This document shows positions 40,777 through 50,198 of a stretch of 64,000 nt of DNA, in pieces. Made by a program: the position numbers and the translations under genes. Under the pieces are notes generated by a model. The model ran no database searches. It saw only the letters and a list, made by a program, of their open reading frames with translations, and was not told where the DNA came from. This DNA is from Streptomyces venezuelae (GTDB taxonomy: Bacteria > Actinomycetota > Actinomycetes > Streptomycetales > Streptomycetaceae): NCBI RefSeq assembly GCF_008642315.1, contig NZ_CP029192.1, positions 4,650,001-4,714,000 on the forward strand, read 5' to 3'. Within the stretch, counting starts at the first letter, position 1. Each line of letters opens with the position of its first letter.

Positions 40777-43466
40777 GAGGTCCCCTCCCCGGGGTCGGCC
40801 AGGAAGTCCCGGGGGCCGAGGCTCCCGAAGATCATCATCAGGGGGGCCACCAGGCCGGTCCAGCCGGTCTGGTGGGCGGCGCCGATCCCCGCGCCGTTGT
40901 CCCCGTGGAAGTACTCGTGGAACGAGATCAGGTCGCGCCAGTGCGGGTCGTTCTGGAACGTCTCCTGCCCGCCGTAGACGGGCCTGCGCCCGTCGGGGCC
41001 GCGCAGGAACGTCGCGCCGAGCCGCCGCGATATCTCCTCGGCGACTTCGTAGAGGGTCATGCGCACCCCGGAGCCGGAGGGGCACTCCACGGTGAGGTCG
41101 TCGCCGTAGAAGCCGTACAGGTTGAGCAGGGCCCGTACGACGAGGGCGTTGACCGGGAACCACACGGGCCCGCGCCAGTTGGAGTTGCCGCCGAACATCC
41201 CGGAGTCCGACTCGGCGGGCACGTAACTCACCTGGTGCTGCTCGCCGTTGACCCAGAAGGTGTAGGGGTGCTCCGCGTGGTGGCGCGAGAGCGCGCGCAG
41301 GCCGTACGGGCCGAGGAACTCGTCCTCCGACAGCATCCGTTCGAGGACGCGCAGGAGCTTCTTCTCGTCCATCACCGACAGCAGCCGTGGCCCGCCCGTG
41401 GAACCGGCGCGGGCGGAGGCGAGGGTGGCGGAGAGCGAGGGGTGGCGGGTCGCGAAGCGGTGAAGGCGTTCGCGGAGACCGGACACCTTCGCGAGCTGGG
41501 AGGGCCGGAACACGGTCGACGCGCAGAGCGGAAGGAGGCCGACCATCGAGCGCACCTTGAGGCGGACCGCCTGCCCGTCGGGCAGCCGCAGCACGTCGTA
41601 GTAGAAGCCGTCCTCCTCGTCCCACATGCCGTCGTCGAGGTCGCCGACGCGGTCCATGGCGGCGGAGATCCACAGGTAGTGCTCGACGAACTTCAGGACC
41701 AGGTCCTCGTAGGCCGGGTTGTGCTCGACGAGTTCCAGGGCGATCTGGAGCATGGCCTGGCAGTACAGGGCCATCCAGGCGGTCCCGTCGGCCTGTTCGA
41801 GCTGGCCGCCGGTGGGCAGGGGCGCGCTGCGGTCGAAGACGCCGATGTTGTCGAGGCCGAGGAAGCCGCCCTGGAAGACGTTGCGCCCCGTGGGGTCCTT
41901 GCGGTTGACCCACCAGGTGAAGTTCGTCAGGAGCTTCTGGAAGGTCCGCTCCAGGAACGCGCGGTCGGCGTGGCCGCTGATGCGCTCCTCCATCATGTAG
42001 ACGAAGTACGCGGCCCAGGCGTGCACCGGCGGGTTGACGTCGCCGAAGTTCCATTCGTACGCGGGAAGCTGTCCGTTGGGATGCAGATAGGCGTCCCGGG
42101 TCAGCAGCTCCAGCTGCTCCTTCGCGAAGCCGGTGTCCACCATCGACAGGGCCACGGCGTGGAAGGCGAGGTCCCAGGCGGCGAACCAGGGGTACTCCCA
42201 CTTGTCGGGCATGGAGATGATGTCGTCGCTGACCATGTGGAACCACTCGCGGTTGCGGGTGTCGTCGCCCCGCGGCAGGCTCCACGGCGCGAGGCCGTGC
42301 TCGGCCAGCCACGTCTCCAGGTCGAAGCAGTAGTACTGCTTGCTCCACAGCATCCCGGCGAACGCCTGCCGCATGACGCGGCGTTCGTCCTCGCCCGCGC
42401 TCTTGGGCGCCAGCTCGTCGTAGAAGCCGTCCGCCTCGGCGATGCGTGCGGCGAAGACCGAGTCGAAGCCGCGGCCGAGCGAGGGCTGCGAGCCGGCGGG
42501 CGCGAGCCGCATCCGCAGGGTCGTCGAGCCGCCCGGGGGCAGGGTGAGGGTCCAGTGGGCGGCCGCCTTGGTGCCGTGCCGCGCCGGATTGACGGCCCCG
42601 ATCTCCCCGTTCACGACGTGCCGGCCGATGCCGTCCTTGGTGTACGCCGATGCGTTGGGGGAGCCGAAGAGGCGCTCGTTGTTCGTCTCGTTCTCCGTGA
42701 AGAGCAGCGGCACCCGGTCGCCGAAACGGAGTTCGTAGCCGCCGAGTGCGGGGTGGGTCGCGGTGAGGGCCACGGTTCCGGCGGGGCTCTCGGCGGCGGA
42801 GATCCCGGGCTTCTCGTCGCCGTCCTCGGTCCACGACCAGGTGTTGCGGAACCACAGCGTCGGCAGGACGTGCACGGTGGCTTCATCGGGCCCGCGGTTG
42901 TCGACGGTGACGCGGGCGAGGACGTCGTCGTGCGCGGCCTTGGCGTACTCGACGGTCACGTCGAAGTAGCGGTTGTCGGCGAACACGCCGGTGTCGAGGA
43001 GTTCGTACTCGAAGTCGCCGCGCCCGCGCTCCCGGTTGGTGGCCACGAGGTCTTCGTAGGGGAACTCGGCCTGCGGGTACTTGTACAGGTAGCGCAGGTA
43101 CGAATGACTGGGCGTGCTGTCGAGGTAGAAGTAGTACTCCTTCACGTCCTCGCCGTGGTTGCCCTCGCCGTTGGTGAGGCCGAAGGCGCGCTCCTTGAGG
43201 ATGGGGTCGCGGCCGTTCCACAGCGCGAGGGCGAAGCAGAGCCGCTGCTTCTCGTCGCAGATCCCGCCGAGACCGTCCTCCCCCCAGCGGTAGGCGCGGG
43301 ACCGGGCGTGGTCGTGCGGGAAGTACGACCACGCGTCGCCGTTCTCGCTGTAGTCCTCGCGGACCGTGCCCCACTGGCGCTCGCTCAGGTAGGGCCCCCA
43401 GAGCCGCCACCGGCCTTCCTCGTCGCCCCTCGGGCCGATCCGTTCGCTGCTCGTGCCTGTGCTCAT
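40773..43466 (-). CDS. GH63/MGH1-like glucosidase
   Basis: This is an 897-residue protein with a beta-rich N-terminal domain (WRLWGPYLSERQWGTVREDYS) and an (alpha/alpha)6 barrel resembling GH63/mannosylglycerate hydrolase enzymes (LPAYEWNFGDVNPPVHAWAAYFVYMMEER, MDRVGDLDDGMWDEEDGFYYDVLRLPDG). No signal peptide, so it acts on internal glycans or compatible solutes. First gene of a GH63-GH13-MFS operon. A perfect-spacing copy of the stress palindrome lies 67 bp before its ATG, inside the preceding gene. Confidence 0.88.
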   Translation of the reverse strand: MSTGTSSERIGPRGDEEGRWRLWGPYLSERQWGTVREDYSENGDAWSYFPHDHARSRAYRWGEDGLGGICDEKQRLCFALALWNGRDPILKERAFGLTNGEGNHGEDVKEYYFYLDSTPSHSYLRYLYKYPQAEFPYEDLVATNRERGRGDFEYELLDTGVFADNRYFDVTVEYAKAAHDDVLARVTVDNRGPDEATVHVLPTLWFRNTWSWTEDGDEKPGISAAESPAGTVALTATHPALGGYELRFGDRVPLLFTENETNNERLFGSPNASAYTKDGIGRHVVNGEIGAVNPARHGTKAAAHWTLTLPPGGSTTLRMRLAPAGSQPSLGRGFDSVFAARIAEADGFYDELAPKSAGEDERRVMRQAFAGMLWSKQYYCFDLETWLAEHGLAPWSLPRGDDTRNREWFHMVSDDIISMPDKWEYPWFAAWDLAFHAVALSMVDTGFAKEQLELLTRDAYLHPNGQLPAYEWNFGDVNPPVHAWAAYFVYMMEERISGHADRAFLERTFQKLLTNFTWWVNRKDPTGRNVFQGGFLGLDNIGVFDRSAPLPTGGQLEQADGTAWMALYCQAMLQIALELVEHNPAYEDLVLKFVEHYLWISAAMDRVGDLDDGMWDEEDGFYYDVLRLPDGQAVRLKVRSMVGLLPLCASTVFRPSQLAKVSGLRERLHRFATRHPSLSATLASARAGSTGGPRLLSVMDEKKLLRVLERMLSEDEFLGPYGLRALSRHHAEHPYTFWVNGEQHQVSYVPAESDSGMFGGNSNWRGPVWFPVNALVVRALLNLYGFYGDDLTVECPSGSGVRMTLYEVAEEISRRLGATFLRGPDGRRPVYGGQETFQNDPHWRDLISFHEYFHGDNGAGIGAAHQTGWTGLVAPLMMIFGSLGPRDFLADPGEGTS

Positions 43467-44956
43467 GGGTTCCCTCCGTGCGACGAGGTGACCTGGGCAG
43501 CGTCAGTCTCCGTGGCCGGTGCCTGCCCGGCCTCACCTGCGGTGGGTGAGGCGTCGTCGCGGTCCTCGGAGGCCGTTTCCCCGGCCGGTTCGGGCCCGCC
43601 GCGCGCCAGGAGCGTGACCCCCGCCTCGTACGCGAGGAGCACCAGGGCGACGACGAGCAGGGCCGTCCACGAGGCGAACAGCAGGGCGACGAGGACCGCC
43701 ACGACGAGCCCCCCGACCCGCAGCACGTCGGCGTGCGCGCGGAGCCACTGCCGTGCCCCCGCACCCGTCGCGCGGCGCGCGGCCCGCGCCACGAGCCCCC
43801 CGGACGCCCGCGCGCCCCTGGCGACGGTGCGGCGCAGCCACACGGGCAGCCTGCCCGGCCCGACCAGGTAGGCGACGACCGCGACGGCGACGCCGATCCA
43901 CAGGAGCTGGGCGCCCCGCTCGCGCAGGGTCTCGAACACGGTCCACAGCACGTCGCGCACCCCTTCCCGGTACGCGCCCGGCTTCACCTGGGCCAGGAGC
44001 TGGTCCCGCACCGCCCGCAGCACGCTGGTCAGCACGGTGACGGCGACCACCAGCCACAGGCCGAACTGGAGCACCGTGCGCCGCCGGTTCGGGGAGATCC
44101 ACAGGGCGAGGGCGAGCAGGACGGGTACGGCGATGACGATCCCCCACACCGCCCGCTTGAACAGCAGCACCGCCTCCTGCACCTGGCTCAGCTCACCGCG
44201 GTCGTAGAGCCGCACCTGCCCGAAGTCGTCCGGCAGCGTCACACCGAGCGCCTCCTCGATGCGGTCGTGCAGGCCGGGCGGTATCTCGCCGGAGGTGATG
44301 CGGGGCAGGTCGAGGTCCTTGCCGAAGAGCGTGGGGAGCCGGTCCTCCAGGGTGTTCAGAACGTTGTTGATCATCGGCAGGAGGTCGAGGGTGACGGTGT
44401 CGCCCTCGGCGCGCACGTTCTTGTTCTTCTCCTCCAGGATCGCGACGATCCGCTCGTGCGCGAACCGGTTGGTGGTGCGCCACAGGGACCGGAACTCGTC
44501 GGTGGCGATGGGGTCGGAGATCGAGGAGCGCACGTAGTCCCGCACCGCCCCGGTGACCGGCGGGGCCAGGAACGCGGCCCGGTCGGGCAGCGCCTCCGCC
44601 AGCCGGTCCTCCACGTCGAGCCGGCCGAAGATCTGGTCCGTGAGGTACGCGGACACGGCCCTGTTCACCGCCGGACGGCTCGGCAGGTCGTCCACCGTGT
44701 CGACCCACCGCCCGGTGCTGAGCGTGGTGCGCGCGCCCCACACGCCGACGACCGAGGTGACCGTGAGGACGGCCGCCAGGGCGATGAGCACGGCGGCGGT
44801 CACGCGCCGCACCACCAGGAGGCGGGCCTTCCTGCTCCGCCGGGTGTCGGCGTCGGCCCGCAGGGTCGCGACCTCCGCGCGCAGGCGCACCAGTTCGTCG
44901 TCGGCACCGGGGGCTCCGGTGGTCGTGCGGTCGTCCGCAGCTTCTCCGTGGGCCAT
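43463..44956 (-). CDS. Large integral membrane protein of unknown function
   Basis: This is a 497-residue protein. A cytoplasmic N-terminus with a short coiled coil (DDELVRLRAEVATLRADADTRR) leads to a first membrane helix (VTAAVLIALAAVLTVTSVVGVW). A ~200-residue extracellular domain follows, then at least three more helices and an acidic C-terminal tail. I do not recognise the family by name. The 3' end overlaps the glucosidase start by 4 bp and contains that gene's palindrome. Confidence 0.8.
   Translation of the reverse strand: MAHGEAADDRTTTGAPGADDELVRLRAEVATLRADADTRRSRKARLLVVRRVTAAVLIALAAVLTVTSVVGVWGARTTLSTGRWVDTVDDLPSRPAVNRAVSAYLTDQIFGRLDVEDRLAEALPDRAAFLAPPVTGAVRDYVRSSISDPIATDEFRSLWRTTNRFAHERIVAILEEKNKNVRAEGDTVTLDLLPMINNVLNTLEDRLPTLFGKDLDLPRITSGEIPPGLHDRIEEALGVTLPDDFGQVRLYDRGELSQVQEAVLLFKRAVWGIVIAVPVLLALALWISPNRRRTVLQFGLWLVVAVTVLTSVLRAVRDQLLAQVKPGAYREGVRDVLWTVFETLRERGAQLLWIGVAVAVVAYLVGPGRLPVWLRRTVARGARASGGLVARAARRATGAGARQWLRAHADVLRVGGLVVAVLVALLFASWTALLVVALVLLAYEAGVTLLARGGPEPAGETASEDRDDASPTAGEAGQAPATETDAAQVTSSHGGNP
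43533..43549 (-). promoter_or_regulatory. 17-bp palindrome (stress-block motif)
   Basis: TCACCT-GCGGT-GGGTGA lies inside the 3' end of the membrane protein gene and 67 bp before the glucosidase start. Its presence in coding sequence at the usual distance suggests selection for a binding site. Confidence 0.55.
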
Positions 44957-45006
44957 GGCGTCGCACCTCCGGCGCCCACTGTCGGGCAGCGGCCGCGGCA
45001 CGACCT

Positions 45007-45023
45007 TCACCTGTGGTGGGTGA
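45007..45023. promoter_or_regulatory. 17-bp palindrome (stress-block motif) in a divergent promoter
   Basis: TCACCT-GTGGT-GGGTGA lies 50 bp from the leftward membrane protein start (44956) and 65 bp from the rightward DUF6325 start (45089). Confidence 0.6.
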
Positions 45024-45088
45024 CGTGGTGCGGGGCACGAAGCGGCCTGATGGAAGCGAACCGTCGATTTTCGAGGAAGGGGGTCCCG

Positions 45089-45628
45089 ATGAGCACCATC
45101 GGGCCCGTACAGCTGCTGACGGTCGAGTTCGGGCCCTCGGCCAAGTTCGAGGGCCGGGTCATCGAAGAACTGATCATCCTGGAGTCGAACGGGCAGATCC
45201 GCGTGCTCGACATGCTCTTCGTGGCGAAGGAGACCGACGGACGGCTGACCGCCCTCGACTACCAGGCCGAGGACATGGGCGACACCGTCGCCGCGCTGCT
45301 CGGCATCTCCCGCGACAGCGTGCGGGGGTCGGAAGAGCTGTATCCGTCCGTGGCCGAGGGGAACGCCTTCGGCCTCAGCCGCGCCGAGATCAAGGACACG
45401 GCCCGGGAGCTGGAGCCGGGCAGCGCCGCGGCGTTCATCCTCTTCGAGCACGTGTGGGCGAAGTATCTGCGGGCCGCCATCCGCAACGCCGGCGGCGTCC
45501 CCGTCGCCGAGGGGTTCCTCACCGAAGAGGCGCTCCTGCCCATCGCGGCCGAGCTCGTCGCCGCGGCGGACCAGCGGGGGGAGCCGATCTCCCCCCGGGA
45601 CCACGAGACCAGGTTCAGGAGGACATGA
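45089..45628 (+). CDS. DUF6325-family protein
   Basis: This is a 179-residue soluble protein: MSTIGPVQLLTVEFGPSAKFEGRVIEELI, IRVLDMLFVAKE, and a C-terminal helix AALLPIAAEL-like stretch. The ferredoxin-like beta-alpha pattern resembles DUF1269 proteins, and one of these follows immediately (overlap TGATG). Such pairs occur in actinobacterial stress regions. No activity is known. Confidence 0.82.
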   Translation: MSTIGPVQLLTVEFGPSAKFEGRVIEELIILESNGQIRVLDMLFVAKETDGRLTALDYQAEDMGDTVAALLGISRDSVRGSEELYPSVAEGNAFGLSRAEIKDTARELEPGSAAAFILFEHVWAKYLRAAIRNAGGVPVAEGFLTEEALLPIAAELVAAADQRGEPISPRDHETRFRRT

Positions 45629-46113
45629 TGGCCGATCTAGTCGTGCTCGGTTTCACCGACAAGGACAAGGCCGAAGCGGTCCTGCGGCTCAGCAAGGAGC
45701 TGTCGCGCCAGGAGCTGCTCGACCTGGAGGACGCCGCACTCGCCTGGCGGACCCCGGACGGAAAGGTCCACGTCCGCCAGAGCTACAGCCTCACCGGGGC
45801 CGGAGCGGCGGGCGGCGCCCTGTGGGGGACGCTGTTCGGACTGCTCTTCCTGATGCCGGTGTTCGGTGCGGCGGTCGGCGCCGCCACCGGCGCGGTCGCC
45901 GGGAAGCTCTCCGACATCGGCGTGAACGACGCCTTCGTCAAGGAGGTCGCGAACACGCTGGAGCCCGGCAGGGCCGCGGTCTTCGCGCTCGTGCGCCGCT
46001 CCACCCCCGACCGGGTACGAGAAGCGCTACGCCCCTTCAACCCCACCGTCCTGCGTACCTCCCTCACCAAGGACCGGGAGGAGGAACTCGTCGAGGCGCT
46101 CCAGTCCAAGTGA
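45628..46113 (+). CDS. DUF1269-family membrane-associated protein
   Basis: This is a 161-residue protein: N-terminal alpha/beta domain (ADLVVLGFTDKDKAEAVLRLSKEL), a Gly-rich hydrophobic hairpin (GAAGGALWGTLFGLLFLMPVFGAAVGAATGAVAG) that could enter the membrane, and a C-terminal domain (EPGRAAVFALVRRSTPDRVREAL). ATG 45628 is preferred (AGGAGG, 5 nt). Co-translated with the DUF6325 gene. Confidence 0.85.
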   Translation: MADLVVLGFTDKDKAEAVLRLSKELSRQELLDLEDAALAWRTPDGKVHVRQSYSLTGAGAAGGALWGTLFGLLFLMPVFGAAVGAATGAVAGKLSDIGVNDAFVKEVANTLEPGRAAVFALVRRSTPDRVREALRPFNPTVLRTSLTKDREEELVEALQSK

Positions 46114-46178
46114 GCCCGGTGCCCGGCCGCGTACGCCGCCCCGCAGGACAGCGCACGTGCGCCGGGCGCACGGAAACT

Positions 46179-46190
46179 TCACCCGGGTGA
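46179..46190 (+). promoter_or_regulatory. Variant stress palindrome without spacer
   Basis: TCACCCGGGTGA is a perfect 12-bp palindrome 88 bp before the LuxR/MalT-like start. It has the same half-sites as the other copies but no 5-bp spacer, so it may be a different or weaker site. Confidence 0.35.
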
Positions 46191-46278
46191 GATGGCTCCC
46201 CCCAGAGGGTGCCGTCGCACCCGCCGGACCCAGACTCGTCTTTCCAGCACCACCCGATCCGAGAGGGAGGTGCCGTCG

Positions 46279-48591
46279 ATGGACGACCACCTGGGGAGGC
46301 CGCCCGCCGAGACCGTCTTCACACCCGAAGCACCCGTGCCGGGACCCCGCACGGCCGTGCCCGAACCCCGCACCGTCGTTCCCGAACTGCCCGGGTGGCT
46401 CGTCCCGCGCCCGCGGCTCGCCGAACGGCTCTCGCGCGGCGTGCTCGGGCCGCTGACCGTGGTCGTGGGGCCGGTGGGAGCGGGCAAGTCCGCACTCGCC
46501 ACGGAGTGGCTGCACACCGGCAGGGCCCCCGGCCCGGTGGCCTGTGTGCGGTGCGAGGGGCGCGAGGAGCGCCCGGACGTCTTCTGGCCACGCATCCTGA
46601 CCGCGCTGCGCGGCGCGGGCGTGGACCTTCCCGCCTTCGACGACGTGCCCGTCAACGAACTGCTCGTCGCACGGCTCTCCGCCCGGCTCGCGCTGCGTGC
46701 CGCGCCGGTCGTGCTGGTGCTCGACGACTTCCAGCCGGAGCCGGGCTCACCGGTCGCCGAGGGCGTCGTCAGCCTCCTGCGGCACACCTCGTCCATGCTG
46801 CGCCTGGTCGTGCTCTCGCGCCGGGACCCGCCGCTGCACCTGCACCGCTACCGGCTCGCCCGCGAACTCACCGAACTGCGCACCGCCGACCTGGCGTTCA
46901 CCGACGCGGAGACCGCGTCGCTGCTGTCCCAGCACGGACTGGACGTGGCCCGCCACGTGGTCAGGGCGCTGCGGCGGCGCACCGCGGGCTGGGCGGCGGG
47001 GATCAGGCTCGCCGCGATGTCGATGCAGGGGCAGCTCCATCCGGACCAGTTCATCGCCCGGTTCGCCGGTGACGACGAGGCGATCGTGACGTACCTGGTG
47101 GAGGAGGTGCTCGACGCGCAGTCCCCCGAGATGCGCAGGCTGCTGCTGACGACGAGCGTCCTGGAGCACGTGAACGCGGAGCTCGCCACGGAGGTCGCGG
47201 GCGCCGACGCGGGACGGTACTTCGCCATGCTCGTACGGCAGAACTCCTTCCTGCAGCCCGAGGGGCAGGGCTGGTTCCGCTGTCACCGGATGTTCGCCGA
47301 CGTGCTCCAGCTCAGGCTCCAGCACGAACTGCCGGGCAGCGTCGCCGGAGTGCACCGGCGGGCCGCCGCCTGGCTGGCCGCCCACGGCTGCCTCGCGGCG
47401 GCGGTCGGTCACGCCCTCGCGGCGGACGACGCCCACTACGCCGCCCGTCTGGTGGTCGACCAGCTGGGCATCGGACAGCTCCTGGGCCTCACGGCGACAC
47501 GGCTGCCGGACATACCGGGCCAGTGGACCCCCGCGGAGGCACGGACGGAGGACCCCGAACCCGTGCTCGTCGCCGCGGCCGCGCAGCACACCGACGCCGA
47601 CGCGGTCGCGGACGCGCTGGCGGAGGCGGCCCGGCTGACCGACGGGCTGCCGGACGCGGAGGCCGACCGGATGCTCAGGTGCCGGCTCACGCACGCGGTG
47701 ATCCGGATGGCGGCGGAACACTCCAGGGACCCCGCGGCCGCGCGGACCGCGGCCGCCGAGGCGAGGGCCCTGTGCGCACGGCTGCCCGCGCACGCGTTGG
47801 CGGAGCGGCCGGAGATCAGGGCGCTGACGCTGTTCGTGCTGGGGCGCGCGGAGCTGCGCGCCGGAGACCTGAAGGCGGCCGAGCCCCTGCTCACGAGCGG
47901 CCTCAAGGCGGCGGGAGCCACCGAGAACGGCACCCTGCGCCGGGGCTGCCTGGTGGAGCTCGCCCTGCTCGAAGCGGTCCGCGGCCGCTTCCGCGCGGCC
48001 GGCGAGTTCGCCACGCTCGCGACCAGGCCGCCCTTGCCCACCTGGACCGCGCGGGACAGCTCCAACGCGACACTGCTGGTCGTACGGGCATGGGTCGCCC
48101 TCGCACGCGGCGAACCGGCAACCGTACGAGCCGAGTTGGGGCACGTGGGCGCCGCGTTGCACGCGCTGCCCGACCCGTTCACCGCGGGCGTCGCGTCCCT
48201 GGTCGGGCGGCTGGTCAACATCGCCGAACAGGCCCTGCCCGCGGCCCCCGGGGCGCTCCTGGACACCGCGGGACCGTGGCTGCCCCCGACACTGCGGCAG
48301 CCCCTGACGAGGGCCTGTGCGGCCTCGCTCGACACGCCCTGCGCCCGGGCCCGCCACTCCGAGCCCGGCGACGGGCACGGCACGGCCGACGTCGCGGTCG
48401 AGCGGCTCACCGCCAGGGAGGAGGACGTGCTGGGGCGGCTGTCGCAGATGATGACGACCGAGGAGATCGCGGAGGACCTCTACCTCTCGGTCAACACGGT
48501 GAAGACCCACCTGAAGAGCGTCTACCGCAAGCTCTCCGTGTCCCGCAGGTCGGCGGCGGTACGGCGGGCGCGGGAGCTCCAGCTGCTGTGA
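46279..48591 (+). CDS. LuxR-family regulator with MalT-like ATPase
   Basis: This is a 770-residue STAND-type regulator. The ATPase has Walker A GPVGAGKS (64-71) and Walker B APVVLVLDDFQ. A long TPR-like helical sensor region follows, and the C-terminal LuxR HTH is clear (LTAREEDVLGRLSQMMTTEEIAEDLYLSVNTVKTHLKSVYRKL). ATG 46279 follows GGGAGGTG. Being within the stress block makes it a candidate activator of the block. Confidence 0.93.
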   Translation: MDDHLGRPPAETVFTPEAPVPGPRTAVPEPRTVVPELPGWLVPRPRLAERLSRGVLGPLTVVVGPVGAGKSALATEWLHTGRAPGPVACVRCEGREERPDVFWPRILTALRGAGVDLPAFDDVPVNELLVARLSARLALRAAPVVLVLDDFQPEPGSPVAEGVVSLLRHTSSMLRLVVLSRRDPPLHLHRYRLARELTELRTADLAFTDAETASLLSQHGLDVARHVVRALRRRTAGWAAGIRLAAMSMQGQLHPDQFIARFAGDDEAIVTYLVEEVLDAQSPEMRRLLLTTSVLEHVNAELATEVAGADAGRYFAMLVRQNSFLQPEGQGWFRCHRMFADVLQLRLQHELPGSVAGVHRRAAAWLAAHGCLAAAVGHALAADDAHYAARLVVDQLGIGQLLGLTATRLPDIPGQWTPAEARTEDPEPVLVAAAAQHTDADAVADALAEAARLTDGLPDAEADRMLRCRLTHAVIRMAAEHSRDPAAARTAAAEARALCARLPAHALAERPEIRALTLFVLGRAELRAGDLKAAEPLLTSGLKAAGATENGTLRRGCLVELALLEAVRGRFRAAGEFATLATRPPLPTWTARDSSNATLLVVRAWVALARGEPATVRAELGHVGAALHALPDPFTAGVASLVGRLVNIAEQALPAAPGALLDTAGPWLPPTLRQPLTRACAASLDTPCARARHSEPGDGHGTADVAVERLTAREEDVLGRLSQMMTTEEIAEDLYLSVNTVKTHLKSVYRKLSVSRRSAAVRRARELQLL

Positions 48592-48639
48592 CGCCGACGT
48601 GTGTGGTGCGGAGGAGGCGCGGGACGAAGGAGGCACGGG

Positions 48640-49149
48640 TCAGAGGAGGTGCAGCTCGCGGGCGCGGTGCAGCGCCTGCGAGCGGGAGCTCACGCCGAGT
48701 TTGCGGTACACGGAACGGGTCTGACTCCGGACCGTGTTGAGGGAGACGTGCAGGCTGTCGGCGATCCGGCGCAGCGGCACGTTCTCGTTCTCCCGCAGCT
48801 CCCGCAGCACGACGAGTTCGCGGCGGGTGAGCGGTGCGGTGAGGGGGGCGGTGAAAGACGCGGCGAGGGGCGCGGCCGGGACCGACGCCACCGCCGTGAG
48901 GGCCGCCGACGCCTCGTCCGCCAACAGCTTCGCCGTGCGCGCGTCCGCCGCCTTCCCGGCGATCTCCACGAGCACTCCGGCCAGCCACACGAGACAGGCG
49001 GTCTCCAGCGCGTCCGTGCGGTCCGGAGCGTGCCCCGACGCGCGCAGGGCCCTGCGCAGTCCGGCCCCGCGGCCCGGCACCGGCGGCCGTGCCGTCGGCA
49101 CCCGGCCGTCGTGCGCCACGCACAGGGGATGCGCCGTCACCGCGTGCAT
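48640..49149 (-). CDS. Small LuxR-type regulator
   Basis: This is a 169-residue protein with only a C-terminal LuxR HTH recognisable (LTRRELVVLRELRENENVPLRRIADSLHVSLNTVRSQTRSVYRKLGV). The N-terminal part is helical, without receiver or kinase motifs. ATG 49149 is chosen (GGTGAGGAC upstream). Its HTH resembles that of the MalT-like neighbour, with which it is convergent; the two may act on the same sites. Confidence 0.85.
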   Translation of the reverse strand: MHAVTAHPLCVAHDGRVPTARPPVPGRGAGLRRALRASGHAPDRTDALETACLVWLAGVLVEIAGKAADARTAKLLADEASAALTAVASVPAAPLAASFTAPLTAPLTRRELVVLRELRENENVPLRRIADSLHVSLNTVRSQTRSVYRKLGVSSRSQALHRARELHLL

Positions 49150-49229
49150 GTCCTCACCTTCCCGGCCGGTCGGCAGCACATACACCCACGGTGACCGCTC
49201 CCCACGGCTCCGGGAAGGGCTCCTACGGC

Positions 49230-49511
49230 CTATCCGGAGGGCTTTTCGGCCCTGGAGGGCGGGGGCAGGCCGCGCACCTCCAGGAGTTCGAGCCCCAGCG
49301 CCTGGATGCGGTCGAGAATGCCGTACAGCGCGCTCTGGTCGATGCCGCCCCCGTACATGACGGTCTCCGCGGGACGCAGCGTGACCGTGAGTTCGGCGAA
49401 GGCGGACCGGAGCCCCTCACCGAGGGTGCCGCGCACCCGGATCTCGAACCTGCCGCCGTCGGGGAGCGGTTCGGACCGCCCCGTACCCGCGCCCGGCCGA
49501 TCGGTGCCCAT
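49230..49511 (-). CDS. Small conserved protein of the stress block
   Basis: This is a 93-residue protein: GGRFEIRVRGTLGEGLRSAFAELTVTLRPAETVMYGGGIDQSALYGILDRIQALGLELLEVRGL, a compact alpha/beta domain. AGGAGGTGATG precedes ATG 49511 at ideal distance. It is divergent from the third DUF7144 gene across a stress palindrome. Function unknown. Confidence 0.78.
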   Translation of the reverse strand: MGTDRPGAGTGRSEPLPDGGRFEIRVRGTLGEGLRSAFAELTVTLRPAETVMYGGGIDQSALYGILDRIQALGLELLEVRGLPPPSRAEKPSG

Positions 49512-49572
49512 GGCATCACCTCCTGCGATACCTGCCCGTGCGGCCATTCTTCCGGCCCTGTCCCGCGGGGCC

Positions 49573-49589
49573 TCACCCCGGCCAGGTGA
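49573..49589. promoter_or_regulatory. 17-bp palindrome (stress-block motif) in a divergent promoter
   Basis: TCACCC-CGGCC-AGGTGA has one arm mismatch. It is 61 bp from the leftward 93-residue gene and 100 bp from the rightward DUF7144 gene. Confidence 0.55.
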
Positions 49590-49689
49590 CTGTGTTCCCG
49601 CCCGGCCCCGCATCTCGCCTGCCAGGGGTGAACCGCTCCGGGACGGGCCGGGCCAGGCTCCGGCCTCAGCCGGAGCGAAAGGAGCAGTC

Positions 49690-50190
49690 ATGGCCGAACA
49701 TGCCCGACCGCAGGGACCCGCCGCCGGTCCGCGGGAGCCCGCCGCCGGCCCGCTCGCGGTCACCACCGTCGTGTTCTCCGTGTGCGTACTGACGATCGTC
49801 GGCAGCTACCACGCGATCGCAGGGTTCGCCGCGCTCATCGACGACAGGTTCTTCGCACGGCCGGACGACTACCCCTACGCACTCGACGTCACGGCCTGGG
49901 GCTGGCTCCACCTGATCATCGGCATGATCGTCCTCGCCGCCGCGCTCACCCTCCTCAGCGGGTACCTGTGGGCGCGTGCCGTCGGCGTGACGGTCGCGGG
50001 GCTGAGCGCGCTGGAGTGCTACTTCTTCGTCCCGTACTACCCGGTGTGGTGCCTCGTCATGATCGCGCTGGACGTCCTGGTGATCTGGTCCCTGGTCCGG
50101 TACGCCCGTCCCGTGTCCCACAAGCTCCTGGGCGCGGCCGACACGGACCACGAGCACGGCCCCGACGACGCGGACGACACCGCACGGTGA
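49690..50190 (+). CDS. DUF7144-type four-helix membrane protein (3 of 3)
   Basis: This is a 166-residue protein with family motifs YALDVTAWGWLHLIIGMIVL and FFVPYYPVWCLVMIALDVLVIWSL, and a His/Asp-rich C-terminal tail (ADTDHEHGPDDADD) not present in the other two copies, perhaps for metal binding. Stands alone, 8 bp from the convergent kinase-like gene. Confidence 0.85.
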   Translation: MAEHARPQGPAAGPREPAAGPLAVTTVVFSVCVLTIVGSYHAIAGFAALIDDRFFARPDDYPYALDVTAWGWLHLIIGMIVLAAALTLLSGYLWARAVGVTVAGLSALECYFFVPYYPVWCLVMIALDVLVIWSLVRYARPVSHKLLGAADTDHEHGPDDADDTAR

Positions 50191-50198
50191 CACCCGCC

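Noticed and set aside
40872..43871. 999-codon frame opposite the GH63-like gene
   Set aside because: Antisense shadow; composition is Val/Glu/Gly/Arg-rich without motifs.
46179..46190. Counting the spacerless TCACCCGGGTGA as a full regulon site
   Set aside because: The missing 5-bp spacer changes half-site phasing; kept only as a variant.
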